Source: PUND01 sp046538345 (GTDB lineage Bacteria; Planctomycetota; Phycisphaerae; SM23-33). From it: a stretch of 21,456 bases of DNA. How positions within the stretch are numbered: position 1 is the first letter of the stretch; each line of letters opens with the position of its first letter. Of this stretch, positions 1-7,947 are shown in pieces. The notes below the pieces were generated by a model, which was not told the origin of the DNA, searched no databases, and saw only the letters and a list, made by a program, of their open reading frames with translations. The stretch spans positions 1 to 21,456 of the forward strand of contig JBKHJB010000016.1 of NCBI GenBank assembly GCA_046538345.1. Direction: 5' to 3'. The position numbers were made by a program, and so were the translations under genes.

Positions 1-742
1 CGGGCGGGTATCCTCTCCCGCTGAAGCCCGATGCCTTTTCACGGCGTACTGAATACGTCGGGTGACGCTCGAACGCCTCCAGAAGCTCATCCGAGCCGAC
101 CTCCCTGCCCCGGTAGATGATCTTCGTGTACCAGGTCTGGTGGTTGATGCCGGCGCAGACTATCTCCACGTCGCGCCAGTCGTCGGCGCCGAGGACGTCG
201 GCTATCTGCATCCAGCCGTGCTCGATGCCGTGGCAGAGACCGACCGTGCGCACGCGGCCGTGCTTGATAGCGGCCCAGGTGTTCATGGCCATCGGGTTGG
301 CGTAGTTCATCAGCAGGCAGTCGGCGGCGGCGACCTCGCGGATGTCCCTGCAGAACTCCAGCAGTTGCGGGATGTTCCGCTGTGCGTAGAAGATCCCGCC
401 GGGTGCGAGCGTGTCGCCGACGCACTGGTCGATGCCGTATTTCAGCGGGATGTCGATGTCCTTACCGAACGCCTCCACCCCGCCGATGCGGACGACGTTG
501 AAGACGTAGTCCGCCCCCGCCAAAGCCCGGCGGCGGTCCACGGAGGTACGCACCTTCGCGGGCAGCTTGTTGGCGCGGATATCCCGGCGGCACAGCTTCG
601 CCACGCGGCCCAGATTCTCCTTGTCCACGTCATGCAGGGAAAATTCGGTGTCGGCCAGCTCGGGCACGCAGAGAATGTCGCGCAGAAGCTTACGCGTGAA
701 CCCCACCGACCCGGCGCCGATAAACGCCACCTTGATAGCCAT
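1..742 (-). CDS. Glycoside hydrolase family 4 protein, alpha-galactosidase/alpha-glucosidase type (3' part cut off by window edge)
   Basis: The frame is open from ATG at 742 to the left edge, giving 247 residues of a protein that usually runs to about 430-480. The N-terminus is a Rossmann NAD-binding segment (MAIKVAFIGAGSVGFT). Then come family landmarks: GDTLAPGG near residue 110, NYANPMAMNTWA near 146, CHGIEHGW at 170 and CAGINHQTWY at 196. Cys170 and His201 match the positions of the GH4 divalent-metal ligands. GH4 enzymes hydrolyse glycosides by a redox mechanism that needs NAD+ and a metal, and they act in the cytoplasm. An AAAGGA ribosome-binding site lies about 9 nt before the start. 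The gene is divergent from tmk. The exact sugar cannot be read from this half; the MelA-like pattern favours an alpha-galactosidase or alpha-glucosidase. I see no frame disruption. Confidence 0.88.
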   Translation of the reverse strand, partial: MAIKVAFIGAGSVGFTRKLLRDILCVPELADTEFSLHDVDKENLGRVAKLCRRDIRANKLPAKVRTSVDRRRALAGADYVFNVVRIGGVEAFGKDIDIPLKYGIDQCVGDTLAPGGIFYAQRNIPQLLEFCRDIREVAAADCLLMNYANPMAMNTWAAIKHGRVRTVGLCHGIEHGWMQIADVLGADDWRDVEIVCAGINHQTWYTKIIYRGREVGSDELLEAFERHPTYSVRREKASGFSGRGYPP

Positions 743-873
743 CCGAAGTCGTCCTTTCGTTTCAGGTTACGGCCCCCTTCTCTACAGCCCATGCCAATGG
801 GTCGCAAGCACGGACAGCCGGTCTTGCGAAAACCGCCGCCGCCCAGCATACTGTCGCCGCAGGGCGTAAGCGA

Positions 874-1515
874 ATGACCGAGCTGGCGGACAACCTCGCC
901 GGTAAGTTCCTCGTCATCGACGGGCCGGACGGAGCCGGAAAGACCACACAGCGCGAAATGCTCGCCCGATGGTTGGGCGCCGAGGGCGTGCGACTCAGAG
1001 AGGCGCAGGACCCCGGCGGAACGACCGTCGGCGAGGAGATTCGGCGAGTCCTGCTGGACGGCCGACACAGCGGAATGTGCGTGGCAACCGAATTGATGCT
1101 CTACATGGCCAGCCGTGCGCAACTGGCCGAAGAGGTCATCCGCCCCGCACTGGCCCGCGGCGAGTGCGTGCTCTGCGACCGGTGGGTCTCGGCGACCATC
1201 GCCTACCAGGGCGCCGGCGGCGCCGACGCCGAGCAGATAGAGACCGTCGCAGTCGTCGCGGTGGGTGAGCTTATCCAACCGGATTTGACCCTGCTGCTGG
1301 ACCTGCCGGTCGAGACGGGGCTGCAACGCAAAAGCAAAGACGCCGCTTTCGACCGCATGGAGGCCAAGGATATCGAGTTCCACCGTCGCGTCCGGGAGCT
1401 TTTCCTACACCAGGCGCGCCGGCAGCCGGAGCGATTCGCAGTGATAGACGCCTCGGCGAACGCCGAAAACGTGCGGGAGCACATTAGGCATGTTATCATA
1501 AAGTCTTATGGTTAG
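874..1515 (+). CDS. tmk: Thymidylate kinase
   Basis: The 213-residue product has the usual length for dTMP kinase, which makes dTDP from dTMP for DNA synthesis in the cytoplasm. The P-loop is GPDGAGKTT (residues 18-26). A DPGGT element stands where the family has EPGGT. The CDRWVSATIAYQG block holds the DR motif and the Ser/Tyr-Gln substrate contacts. A basic RKSKDAAFDRME stretch near 150 corresponds to the lid. The start at 874 fits the family N-terminus; only a weak AGGG lies upstream. The gene is often next to holB, but here an NYN-domain gene and a structured intergenic region intervene. No frame problems are visible. Confidence 0.95.
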   Translation: MTELADNLAGKFLVIDGPDGAGKTTQREMLARWLGAEGVRLREAQDPGGTTVGEEIRRVLLDGRHSGMCVATELMLYMASRAQLAEEVIRPALARGECVLCDRWVSATIAYQGAGGADAEQIETVAVVAVGELIQPDLTLLLDLPVETGLQRKSKDAAFDRMEAKDIEFHRRVRELFLHQARRQPERFAVIDASANAENVREHIRHVIIKSYG

Positions 1516-1573
1516 CGACCCGAGCAGATAAAAGTGCCAGTCGGCCGCAACCAAAAAAACCGTAAGAAATCGC

Positions 1574-1602
1574 TAAACAAGTTGCCCGGATAGCCGTATG
1601 AT
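1574..1602 (+). promoter_or_regulatory. Candidate promoter for the NYN-domain gene
   Basis: TAAACA at 1574-1579 (4 of 6 matches to the -35 consensus) and TATGAT at 1597-1602 (5 of 6 matches to -10) are separated by 17 bp. They lie after the tmk stop in a stretch that is AT-rich for this genome. A start near 1609 would place both downstream hairpins in the leader of the NYN transcript. This is weak, motif-only evidence. Confidence 0.25.
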
Positions 1603-1612
1603 TAATGTAGCG

Positions 1613-1646
1613 AACATTGATCCGAACGCCGGTAGGCCGGCATGTT
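1613..1646 (+). other. RNA hairpin in the leader of the NYN-domain gene
   Basis: GCCGG (1628-1632) pairs with CCGGC (1637-1641) over a TAGG loop. The flanking AACAT (1613-1617) pairs with ATGTT (1642-1646), leaving a 10-nt bulge on the 5' side. The hairpin sits 10 nt upstream of the terminator-like stem, so the two form a tandem array. It matches no riboswitch class that I recognise. Confidence 0.4.
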
Positions 1647-1656
1647 ACAGATCCGA

Positions 1657-1705
1657 GGCCTTGTCTTGCGCAGGACTATCCCCAGCGAGGCAAGGCCACT
1701 TTTTT
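1657..1705 (+). terminator. Strong intrinsic-terminator-like hairpin with T tract
   Basis: GGCCTTGTCTTGC (1657-1669) pairs along all 13 positions with GCGAGGCAAGGCC (1685-1697), using two G-U pairs and a 15-nt loop. It is followed by six T residues at 1700-1705. It could simply end the tmk transcript 140 nt after the tmk stop. It also lies only 17 nt before the NYN start codon, so for any transcript entering the NYN gene it would act as an attenuator. Confidence 0.7.
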
Positions 1706-1722
1706 GACTGGGGGTTGATCTG

Positions 1723-2379
1723 ATGAAAAGCGTGGCAATTCTACTTGATGGTGGCTTTGTGCTTAAACGTCTGTACAGACTTCTGGGTAACAGGCATCCC
1801 GAGGCAACAGATGTCGTTGAATTCGCCAGGGCTTGTGCCGCTCAGGATGAGGAAATTTTCCGGATCTATTACTACGATTGTCCACCAATCGAAGAGACAT
1901 TGCGTAACCCGCTTGCTCCTGAGCGAGAGATCAATTTTGCCGTAACTTCCACGGCGCGTCGGAAACAGCGCCTTCAGAACCAGCTTTCAATTCAGGAACT
2001 TGTCGCCTTCCGTCGAGGGTATCTTTCGTTCGAAGGATGGTCGGTATCGCGGCAGTTTACCAACCGGGTCATTCGGGACTCCGATACATCCCGTGTTGTA
2101 AATGCGGAACACTTGCATGCTGAGTTCAGGCAAAAGACCGTAGATATGAAGATCGGACTTGACGTCGCCTGGCTCGCCTCCAAGCGGATCGTTGATCGCT
2201 TATTGCTTGCGACGGCCGATAATGACTTTATACCCGCTATGAAATTTGCCCGCCGCGAGGGAACACAGGTTGTGCTTGTGCCCATGGGAACGCGATATCT
2301 GAAGTCGCAATTGCGGGAACATGCCGATTTTGTCCGGGACGTGGCATATCCGGAAACGTCTTCTCAGACAAATGCTTAA
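1723..2379 (+). CDS. NYN-domain protein (LabA/DUF88-like, PIN-fold putative RNase)
   Basis: The 218-residue product carries the acidic residues expected of the NYN/PIN-like nuclease fold: Asp in LLDGG at residue 9, Asp in KTVDMKIGLDVAW near 141, and the ATADNDFIPAMKFAR block near 165. Characterised NYN proteins cleave RNA using a metal held by such acidic residues; the substrate here is unknown. A GGGGG run about 8 nt upstream may serve as ribosome-binding site. The DNA is visibly richer in A and T than tmk and holB, which suggests acquisition from elsewhere. The gene splits the usual tmk-holB pairing, and its last codons (AATGCTTAA) contain the holB start, so the two are probably translationally coupled. 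NYN proteins occur both as housekeeping RNases and near defence genes; no defence partner is visible here. Confidence 0.82.
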   Translation: MKSVAILLDGGFVLKRLYRLLGNRHPEATDVVEFARACAAQDEEIFRIYYYDCPPIEETLRNPLAPEREINFAVTSTARRKQRLQNQLSIQELVAFRRGYLSFEGWSVSRQFTNRVIRDSDTSRVVNAEHLHAEFRQKTVDMKIGLDVAWLASKRIVDRLLLATADNDFIPAMKFARREGTQVVLVPMGTRYLKSQLREHADFVRDVAYPETSSQTNA

Positions 2380-3502
2380 ACTTTCGGACATAGTGGGTCA
2401 GGACGAGGCGGTAGCTCGGCTTCGCCGGGTACTGGCCGGGGAACGTATGCCTCACGCGTACCTGTTCGCCGGTCCCGACGGCGTGGGACGGCGCACGACG
2501 GGAACGGCACTGGCGGCCGTGCTTTTGTGCGATAACCCCGGCGGCGGTGCTCTGCTGGATACCGGCGAGCCGGACGCCTGCGGGCAATGCGCGAGCTGCC
2601 GACTGATGTCCGCCGGGACGCACCCGGACTTCCACCCGGTGTACAAGGAGCTGGCCGGCTATCACGAAGACACCACCGTCCGCGGCAGGAAGATGCAGGA
2701 GCTGGGCATCGCCGTGGTCCGCAGCTTCCTGATATCACCCGCCCACCAGGCCGCCACGCGAGGCCGGGGCAAGGTCTTCCTGGTCCTCGATGCCGAGCTT
2801 ATGAGCCAGGCCGCCCAGAACGCCCTGCTCAAAACGCTGGAGGAACCGCCTCCGGGTGTAACGATAGTCCTCGTCACCGACCGCCCCGAGATGCTTCTGG
2901 CGACCACCCGCAGCCGTTGCGCGACGGTGCGCTTTGGATCGCTGCCGCGGGAGTTCGTCCGCGAAAAGCTGCGGGAACACGGCACAGAGGACGCCGAGGC
3001 GGACTTCCTGGCCGCCTATACCGACGGAAGTGTCGGGCGGGCCCTGCAGCTTGCCGGGGAAGGCGTCTTCGAGCTTAAGCGGGACATGCTCTCGTCCGTG
3101 GCGCAACTCGGTGCCGGAGGCGACGCCAAGCTCGCCGATAAGCTCGCCAGGGAAATGGACAAGCGAGCCGAGAAGCACATCCGCGCCGAGCGGTCGGCCG
3201 ACGTGCCCGAGCTTGCCAAAACACTCGCCCAGCGACGCCTCGCCGGTGAAATGCTGCGCGTGCTGGCGTGCGGATTCCGCGACGCGCTTACCGTCGCCAC
3301 CGGCGCCGGTAGAGAGCCGGTCAATGCCGACCAGCCCGACGTGGTAAACGCCCTCGCCGAAAGGTTCGCTCCCGAACAACTGGCCGAGATCATCGAACAG
3401 CTAAGTGAGTATGAGCGGCTTATATGGCGGAATGTGAACGCAAAGATCATCTGGGACAACGTGGTGATAACCTGCGCATCGGCCGAGCGGCTGGGCGTCT
3501 GA
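2372..3502 (+). CDS. holB: DNA polymerase III delta-prime subunit
   Basis: The 376-residue product is a clamp-loader AAA+ protein that helps load the sliding clamp at the replication fork. It begins MLKLSDIVGQDEAV, a typical start of the gamma/delta-prime family. The P-loop region reads GPDGVGRRTTG, with Arg where active ATPases have Lys. The zinc-module cysteines appear as CGQCASC near residue 70. A Walker B-like LVLDAELMSQAAQNALLKTLEEPP region and the sensor-1 segment ending in TTRSRC follow. An in-frame ATG exists at 2321, but the 2372 start matches the family N-terminus and overlaps the NYN stop by 8 nt (ATGCTTAA). I see no good ribosome-binding site, so coupling to the upstream gene is likely. 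Confidence 0.9.
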   Translation: MLKLSDIVGQDEAVARLRRVLAGERMPHAYLFAGPDGVGRRTTGTALAAVLLCDNPGGGALLDTGEPDACGQCASCRLMSAGTHPDFHPVYKELAGYHEDTTVRGRKMQELGIAVVRSFLISPAHQAATRGRGKVFLVLDAELMSQAAQNALLKTLEEPPPGVTIVLVTDRPEMLLATTRSRCATVRFGSLPREFVREKLREHGTEDAEADFLAAYTDGSVGRALQLAGEGVFELKRDMLSSVAQLGAGGDAKLADKLAREMDKRAEKHIRAERSADVPELAKTLAQRRLAGEMLRVLACGFRDALTVATGAGREPVNADQPDVVNALAERFAPEQLAEIIEQLSEYERLIWRNVNAKIIWDNVVITCASAERLGV

Positions 3503-3542
3503 GAGCCGTCGGGCGGACCAGTCAACTACTGCCGGACAACAC

Positions 3543-3590
3543 CAGTTAACCAATTAACCAAGTAACCAATTAACCAGTCAACCAGCCAAC
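3543..3590 (+). repeat. Tandem 8-bp repeat, six units
   Basis: Six consecutive 8-mers fit CARNNAAC: CAGTTAAC, CAATTAAC, CAAGTAAC, CAATTAAC, CAGTCAAC and CAGCCAAC, then a partial CAGGCAG. They fill half of the gap between holB and the ABC exporter gene. The units become more GC-rich toward the 3' end, as in a decaying satellite. Possible roles are a slippage-prone spacer or a protein-binding array; nothing shows which. Confidence 0.85.
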
Positions 3591-3605
3591 CAGGCAGTTC
3601 ATGAC

Positions 3606-5744
3606 ATGAAAGACTTCTGGCGGTCATTACGGTACCTCAAGCCCTATCGGGGCTGGATCGCCGTCTCGCTGATATGCGTCGTGCTGATAGGCGTGCTCTG
3701 GGGCGGCGGTCTGGGGATGGTGCTGCCCGGCAGCAAGATCCTGCTGTCGCAGGAAGGCCTGCACGGCTGGGCGTACAACCAGCTCACCAACGACCGCCTG
3801 GGCGTGCGCGTCGTGCAGTTGCTCGTTCAGGCGGGCACGGAGGTCGAGGGCGAATCCATCTCCCTGGTGCTGGAGGTGACCCGGACCGACAGCGACGGAC
3901 CGGCCGAGCAAGCCGGCATACACACAGGCGAGTGGATTCTCGGTATCGCCGACGGGACGGAAGAACACCGCCTGATGCGCGGCGACGAGACGGCCAAGCT
4001 GCTGGGGAACCTCCCTGTCGATGAACCCGTGACGCTGCGCGTATATAACCCGCACGAGAGACAACTCCGGGAAGTAACCGTTGAAACCTCCCCCGCCGGG
4101 GCGACCTCCCGGTTGCTCGGCCGGGTTGCCGATATCGTGCCGGAACCCGCCACTCGTCCCGAGCGATATCCCCTGCTGCTGGGGCTTCTCGGCGTCGGGT
4201 TGGTCTTGACGATATTGCGGGACATACTGCGATTCCTCCAGGAGTACATGGTCGGCCGGGCCGTGATGCGCGCCATGATGGACATCCGGCACGACAACTT
4301 CGACGTCGTGCTGCGCCTGCCCATGACGCACTTCTCCCGCGAAGGCGTCACCGACACCATGAGCCGCTTTGTCCGCGACACCAGTGAGATTGCCGGCGGG
4401 CAGATGACACTTTTCGGAAAGACCATGGTCGAGCCGACCAAGGCCCTTGCCTCGGTGGTGCTGGCGTTCATGATTTCCTGGAAGCTGACGCTGCTGGCGC
4501 TGATCGCCGGACCGCCGGCCGCCTGGCTCATCCGGAAATTCGGAAAGCGCATGAAACGGGCTTCCAAACGCGCGCTGGAGAGCTGGTCGTCGCTGCTGGG
4601 CGTGCTCCAGGAGACGCTGCGCGGCATGAGGGTGGTCAAGGCGTACACCATGGAGGGCAGGCAACGGCGACTGTTCTTCGAGTCCAACCGACGACTGACC
4701 CGCCAGCAGCAGAAGATGCTCAAGGTCGACGCCGCCACCTCGCCCGCGGTCGAGGCGCTCGGCGTTACCGCGGCGATGGGCGCCGCGGCGCTGGCGGGCT
4801 ACTGGGTGTTCAACTACGACATGTCGGCCGACGATTTCCTCACCCTCATGGTGCTGCTGGCTGCCATGTTCGACCCGCTGCGAAAGCTCGCCAAGGTGAC
4901 CAACCGTTTCCAGCGGTCCGACGCCGCGGCCACCAGAGTGTTCTCCCTGATGGACCGCGAGCAGGAACGCTCGGTCGCGGGTGCAACCTATCTGCCCCGC
5001 CACAGCGAGAGCTTGCAGTTCGAGGACGTCTCGTTCCGCTATCCGTCCGCAAGCGCCGACGCCCTACGCGACGTCAACCTCCAGATCCGGGCCGGCGAGA
5101 CCATCGCCGTCGTCGGACCCAACGGTTCGGGCAAGACCACTCTGGTTTCGCTGGTCCCCCGGCTGATAGACCCCACCCACGGAGTCGTGCGCATAGACGG
5201 GCGAGATATCTCGCAGTATTCCGTCCGCTCGGTTCGCCGACAGGTGGGACTGGTCACGCAGGATACGGTCCTGTTCAACACCACCGCCTGGGAGAATATC
5301 GCCTGCGGGCTGCGACGTCCAAAACCGGACGATGTAACCGCCGCCGCGAAGTTCGCATACGTGGACGAGTTCGCCCGCGAGCTTCCCGACGGCTACGACA
5401 CTATACTCGGCGAGGAAGGCGCGACCCTCTCCGGCGGTCAGCGCCAACGAATCAGCATCGCACGGGCGATTTTGCGCGACCCGTCGATACTCATCTTCGA
5501 CGAAGCCACCAGCCAGATAGACGCCGACAGCGAGCACCGCATCCACCAGGCGATGGGCCGGTTCATCAAAGGCAGAACCACGCTGATGATCGCACACCGC
5601 TTCGCCACAGTAATGTCCGCGGACCGCATCGTCGTGATGGACGCCGGGCGCATACTGGACGTCGGCACGCACAAGGAGCTGCTCGAGCGGTGCGACCTGT
5701 ACCACCACCTGTACACCACGCAGTTCATGGACACGGAAGGATGA
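3606..5744 (+). CDS. MsbA-like ABC exporter with PDZ-like domain inserted between TM1 and TM2
   Basis: The 712-residue half-transporter is about 120 residues longer than a usual MsbA-type exporter. TM1 spans about residues 17-40. Residues about 64-185 form an outward-facing insert whose core (GPAEQAGIHTGEWILGI through VTLRVYNPHERQLREVTV) looks like a PDZ domain. The remaining membrane helices follow from about 188. The ATPase domain has Walker A GPNGSGKTT (504), Q-loop Gln552, signature LSGGQ (608), Walker B ILIFDE (628) and switch His664, so it should be active. Such exporters move lipids or lipid-linked compounds across the inner membrane. The gene is followed after 7 bp by a membrane glycosyltransferase gene, which supports an envelope role. 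An ATG at 3601 is closed at once by TGA, so 3606 is the start. Substrate unknown. Confidence 0.9.
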   Translation: MKDFWRSLRYLKPYRGWIAVSLICVVLIGVLWGGGLGMVLPGSKILLSQEGLHGWAYNQLTNDRLGVRVVQLLVQAGTEVEGESISLVLEVTRTDSDGPAEQAGIHTGEWILGIADGTEEHRLMRGDETAKLLGNLPVDEPVTLRVYNPHERQLREVTVETSPAGATSRLLGRVADIVPEPATRPERYPLLLGLLGVGLVLTILRDILRFLQEYMVGRAVMRAMMDIRHDNFDVVLRLPMTHFSREGVTDTMSRFVRDTSEIAGGQMTLFGKTMVEPTKALASVVLAFMISWKLTLLALIAGPPAAWLIRKFGKRMKRASKRALESWSSLLGVLQETLRGMRVVKAYTMEGRQRRLFFESNRRLTRQQQKMLKVDAATSPAVEALGVTAAMGAAALAGYWVFNYDMSADDFLTLMVLLAAMFDPLRKLAKVTNRFQRSDAAATRVFSLMDREQERSVAGATYLPRHSESLQFEDVSFRYPSASADALRDVNLQIRAGETIAVVGPNGSGKTTLVSLVPRLIDPTHGVVRIDGRDISQYSVRSVRRQVGLVTQDTVLFNTTAWENIACGLRRPKPDDVTAAAKFAYVDEFARELPDGYDTILGEEGATLSGGQRQRISIARAILRDPSILIFDEATSQIDADSEHRIHQAMGRFIKGRTTLMIAHRFATVMSADRIVVMDAGRILDVGTHKELLERCDLYHHLYTTQFMDTEG

Positions 5745-5751
5745 CGCAACC

Positions 5752-7947
5752 GTGAGCGCACCGGAACCAACACAAGGAACACTACCGCGCGGACTGGTAA
5801 TCGTCCTGGTGGCGGCGGGCGTAATCGGCGGGCTTGTAATTGCCGTCGGAGGCCTTACGCCGGTGGTGATGGTCGCGTTCATCACCGGTGTGACGGGCGT
5901 GTTCGCGGCCGGTTTGGCGGCGCTGAGCGGCGGCGGGTTCGCCTGGCCGGTGTTGCGGCGGCTCGCCCCCCAGGATGCGCCCAGGGGGCTGGTCGTGATA
6001 ACGGCGGCCGCTCTGGGACTGTGGCTTCTCTCGACGCTGATGCTGGTGGTCGGCTCGGCCTTTGACGGCTCGCTCAAGCAGCTTGTCTGGGGCCCGATTG
6101 TGCTGGCGGGCATAGTCCTGGCCGCATGGTTCAGCCGTGAGCGGCTCAACGCCCTGCGCATGCCGAAAAACTTCGACGGACGCGCCCTGATGTGGGTGAT
6201 TATCGCGCTGGCGGCGGGCTTCTGGCTCGCCGGCGCAACCCAACCGCCGGGACTTATCCAGACCTCCGACAGCTACGACGTGCTGGAGTATCACCTCCAG
6301 GTCCCCAGGGAGTTCCACGCCGCCGGCGGCATCGGCGAGCTGGAGCACAACTGCTACAGTTACTATCCGCTCTCGGCTCACATGCTGTTTTTGCTTCAGA
6401 TGTGCCTCCACGGCGGCGCATACGCCGGCATGTACGCCGCCAAGGCCACCCACGGGTTTTTCGCCCTGTTGGCGGTAATTGCGATCTATACCTCGCTGAA
6501 ACGCGACGACGAGGCCCGCGGGCGCTTCGCCGCGGTGCTGCTGGCGACCGTACCGTTCGTGCTGTACCTGAGCTGGCTTGCGATGGTCGAGCTGTCGCAA
6601 CTGTGCTACCTGGTGCTGGCACTGCTTTGGCTGCGAGAATGGCTCAAACGCCACGATACCGGCTCGGCCATTCTCATCGGCGCGTCGCTGGGCGCCGCCT
6701 GCGCGGTGAAATACCTTTCCGTCGGGCTTATCGCCGGCCCGGTACTGACGATGATGCTTATCTTCGCCGCTCGCGACGGGCGACGGCTTGCGCAATTCGC
6801 CACGGCGTGCGTCGTGGGTTTGGTGCTGTTCTCGCCGTGGCTGATTCGCAACGCCGCCTATACCGGCAATCCGGTCTTTCCGCTGATGACCCGCACGTTC
6901 GGCCGCGGGCATTGGTCCGAGCAGGCCGAGCAGCGATGGATCGCCGGACACGCCCCGGAGAAACAACCACCCGTCCCCCGCCCCGATGGCTGGGAAATGC
7001 CCGAAACGCCGTCACGGCTGGAGATGCTGTACGACAACTTCCTCCGCGACGGCCGATACGCACTGCCCGTGCTGGTGCTCGGCGGAGCGGGCATATGCGT
7101 GCTTATCGCCAAGACCGGTCCCGTTGACAAGTGGGGCTGGTCGCTGGTCGGCGTGGGGGTTCTGCAGCTTGTCGTATGGACTTTCTTCACCCACGAAATG
7201 CCCGGCCGGTTCCTCGTGCCGATAGTGGCGCCGCTGTGCCTTCTCGGAGGCGACGCGCTGGGGCAACTGTCGCGCGTGCAGACCAACCCCTTCACCGGAC
7301 AGGCGCGCCCCTCCGCGAAAGGACCGTGGGGCTTGCCCGTGGCGGCGATTATCCTGCTGGCGGCCGGCGTGGTGAACCTCGCCAGCACTTACAACGTCTA
7401 TCGACTCGCCTCCGGCAACTATGCCGTACACGGCATAGCCGGTGAGGGACTCGTCCGGGAATTCGTCCGCGATACGGACCTCGGCCCGGACCATCGCTTA
7501 TTGATGGTCGGCGACGCGGCCGTGTTCTACCGCCCCATAGACACCGTTTACGCCACCGTCTTCGACTCCGACCCGCTCGTCGAAACACTGGAAGCCGGCG
7601 TGGACGGACTCGCCGACAGAGACATCACGCACGTTCTGTTCAGTTGGGCGGAGATGAAACGCCTTTCGGCGACCTACGGCTACCCCGAACCGCTGGGACC
7701 GGCGGTGTACGCCTGGCCCGGCGGCGAGCAACCGCCGCAATTGCCGCTGCTTCGGCGACTGACCGACCAGGGACTGCAACTACACCGCCACTACCATGCT
7801 CAGCAGCGCCCGACCGCTACCCAACCCGCCGAGACCCAGCCCACCCGGCGGCAGAACGGGCAATTGATGGCGAGCTTGTACCTCCTGCCGGGTGTCGAGC
7901 CGTTTGAGCACGAGGACGCCGAGACCACTACCGCGCCCGCCGACTAA
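5752..7947 (+). CDS. Multi-pass membrane glycosyltransferase, GT-C / PMT-ArnT type
   Basis: The 731-residue protein is rich in hydrophobic helices from residue 12 to about 540. It has the GT-C landmark of an acidic pair after an early helix, TSDSYDVLEYHLQVPREF at residues 171-188. This resembles bacterial dolichyl-phosphate-mannose-type and ArnT-like transferases, which use polyprenyl-phosphate sugars on the outer face of the inner membrane. The rest is a soluble domain with a low-complexity tail rich in Gln, Thr and Pro. The start is GTG at 5752, 7 nt after the exporter stop, with GGAAGGA about 9 nt upstream. The stop overlaps the next start (TAATG). Donor and acceptor cannot be read from the sequence. 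Confidence 0.75.
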   Translation: MSAPEPTQGTLPRGLVIVLVAAGVIGGLVIAVGGLTPVVMVAFITGVTGVFAAGLAALSGGGFAWPVLRRLAPQDAPRGLVVITAAALGLWLLSTLMLVVGSAFDGSLKQLVWGPIVLAGIVLAAWFSRERLNALRMPKNFDGRALMWVIIALAAGFWLAGATQPPGLIQTSDSYDVLEYHLQVPREFHAAGGIGELEHNCYSYYPLSAHMLFLLQMCLHGGAYAGMYAAKATHGFFALLAVIAIYTSLKRDDEARGRFAAVLLATVPFVLYLSWLAMVELSQLCYLVLALLWLREWLKRHDTGSAILIGASLGAACAVKYLSVGLIAGPVLTMMLIFAARDGRRLAQFATACVVGLVLFSPWLIRNAAYTGNPVFPLMTRTFGRGHWSEQAEQRWIAGHAPEKQPPVPRPDGWEMPETPSRLEMLYDNFLRDGRYALPVLVLGGAGICVLIAKTGPVDKWGWSLVGVGVLQLVVWTFFTHEMPGRFLVPIVAPLCLLGGDALGQLSRVQTNPFTGQARPSAKGPWGLPVAAIILLAAGVVNLASTYNVYRLASGNYAVHGIAGEGLVREFVRDTDLGPDHRLLMVGDAAVFYRPIDTVYATVFDSDPLVETLEAGVDGLADRDITHVLFSWAEMKRLSATYGYPEPLGPAVYAWPGGEQPPQLPLLRRLTDQGLQLHRHYHAQQRPTATQPAETQPTRRQNGQLMASLYLLPGVEPFEHEDAETTTAPAD

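Noticed and set aside
788..801. CCCAT-N4-ATGGG inverted repeat in the GH4-tmk divergent gap
   Set aside because: Five-base arms are too short to distinguish from chance and no promoter elements sit around it.
442..1383. A 313-residue minus-strand open frame over tmk
   Set aside because: It is antisense to a clear thymidylate kinase and shows only repetitive, charged sequence without family motifs; high GC produces such long shadow frames.
3627..5003. A 458-residue minus-strand frame across the exporter gene
   Set aside because: It is rich in His, Gln, Gly and Arg in a pattern typical of the antisense of a GC-rich gene, and the plus strand encodes an intact ABC exporter.
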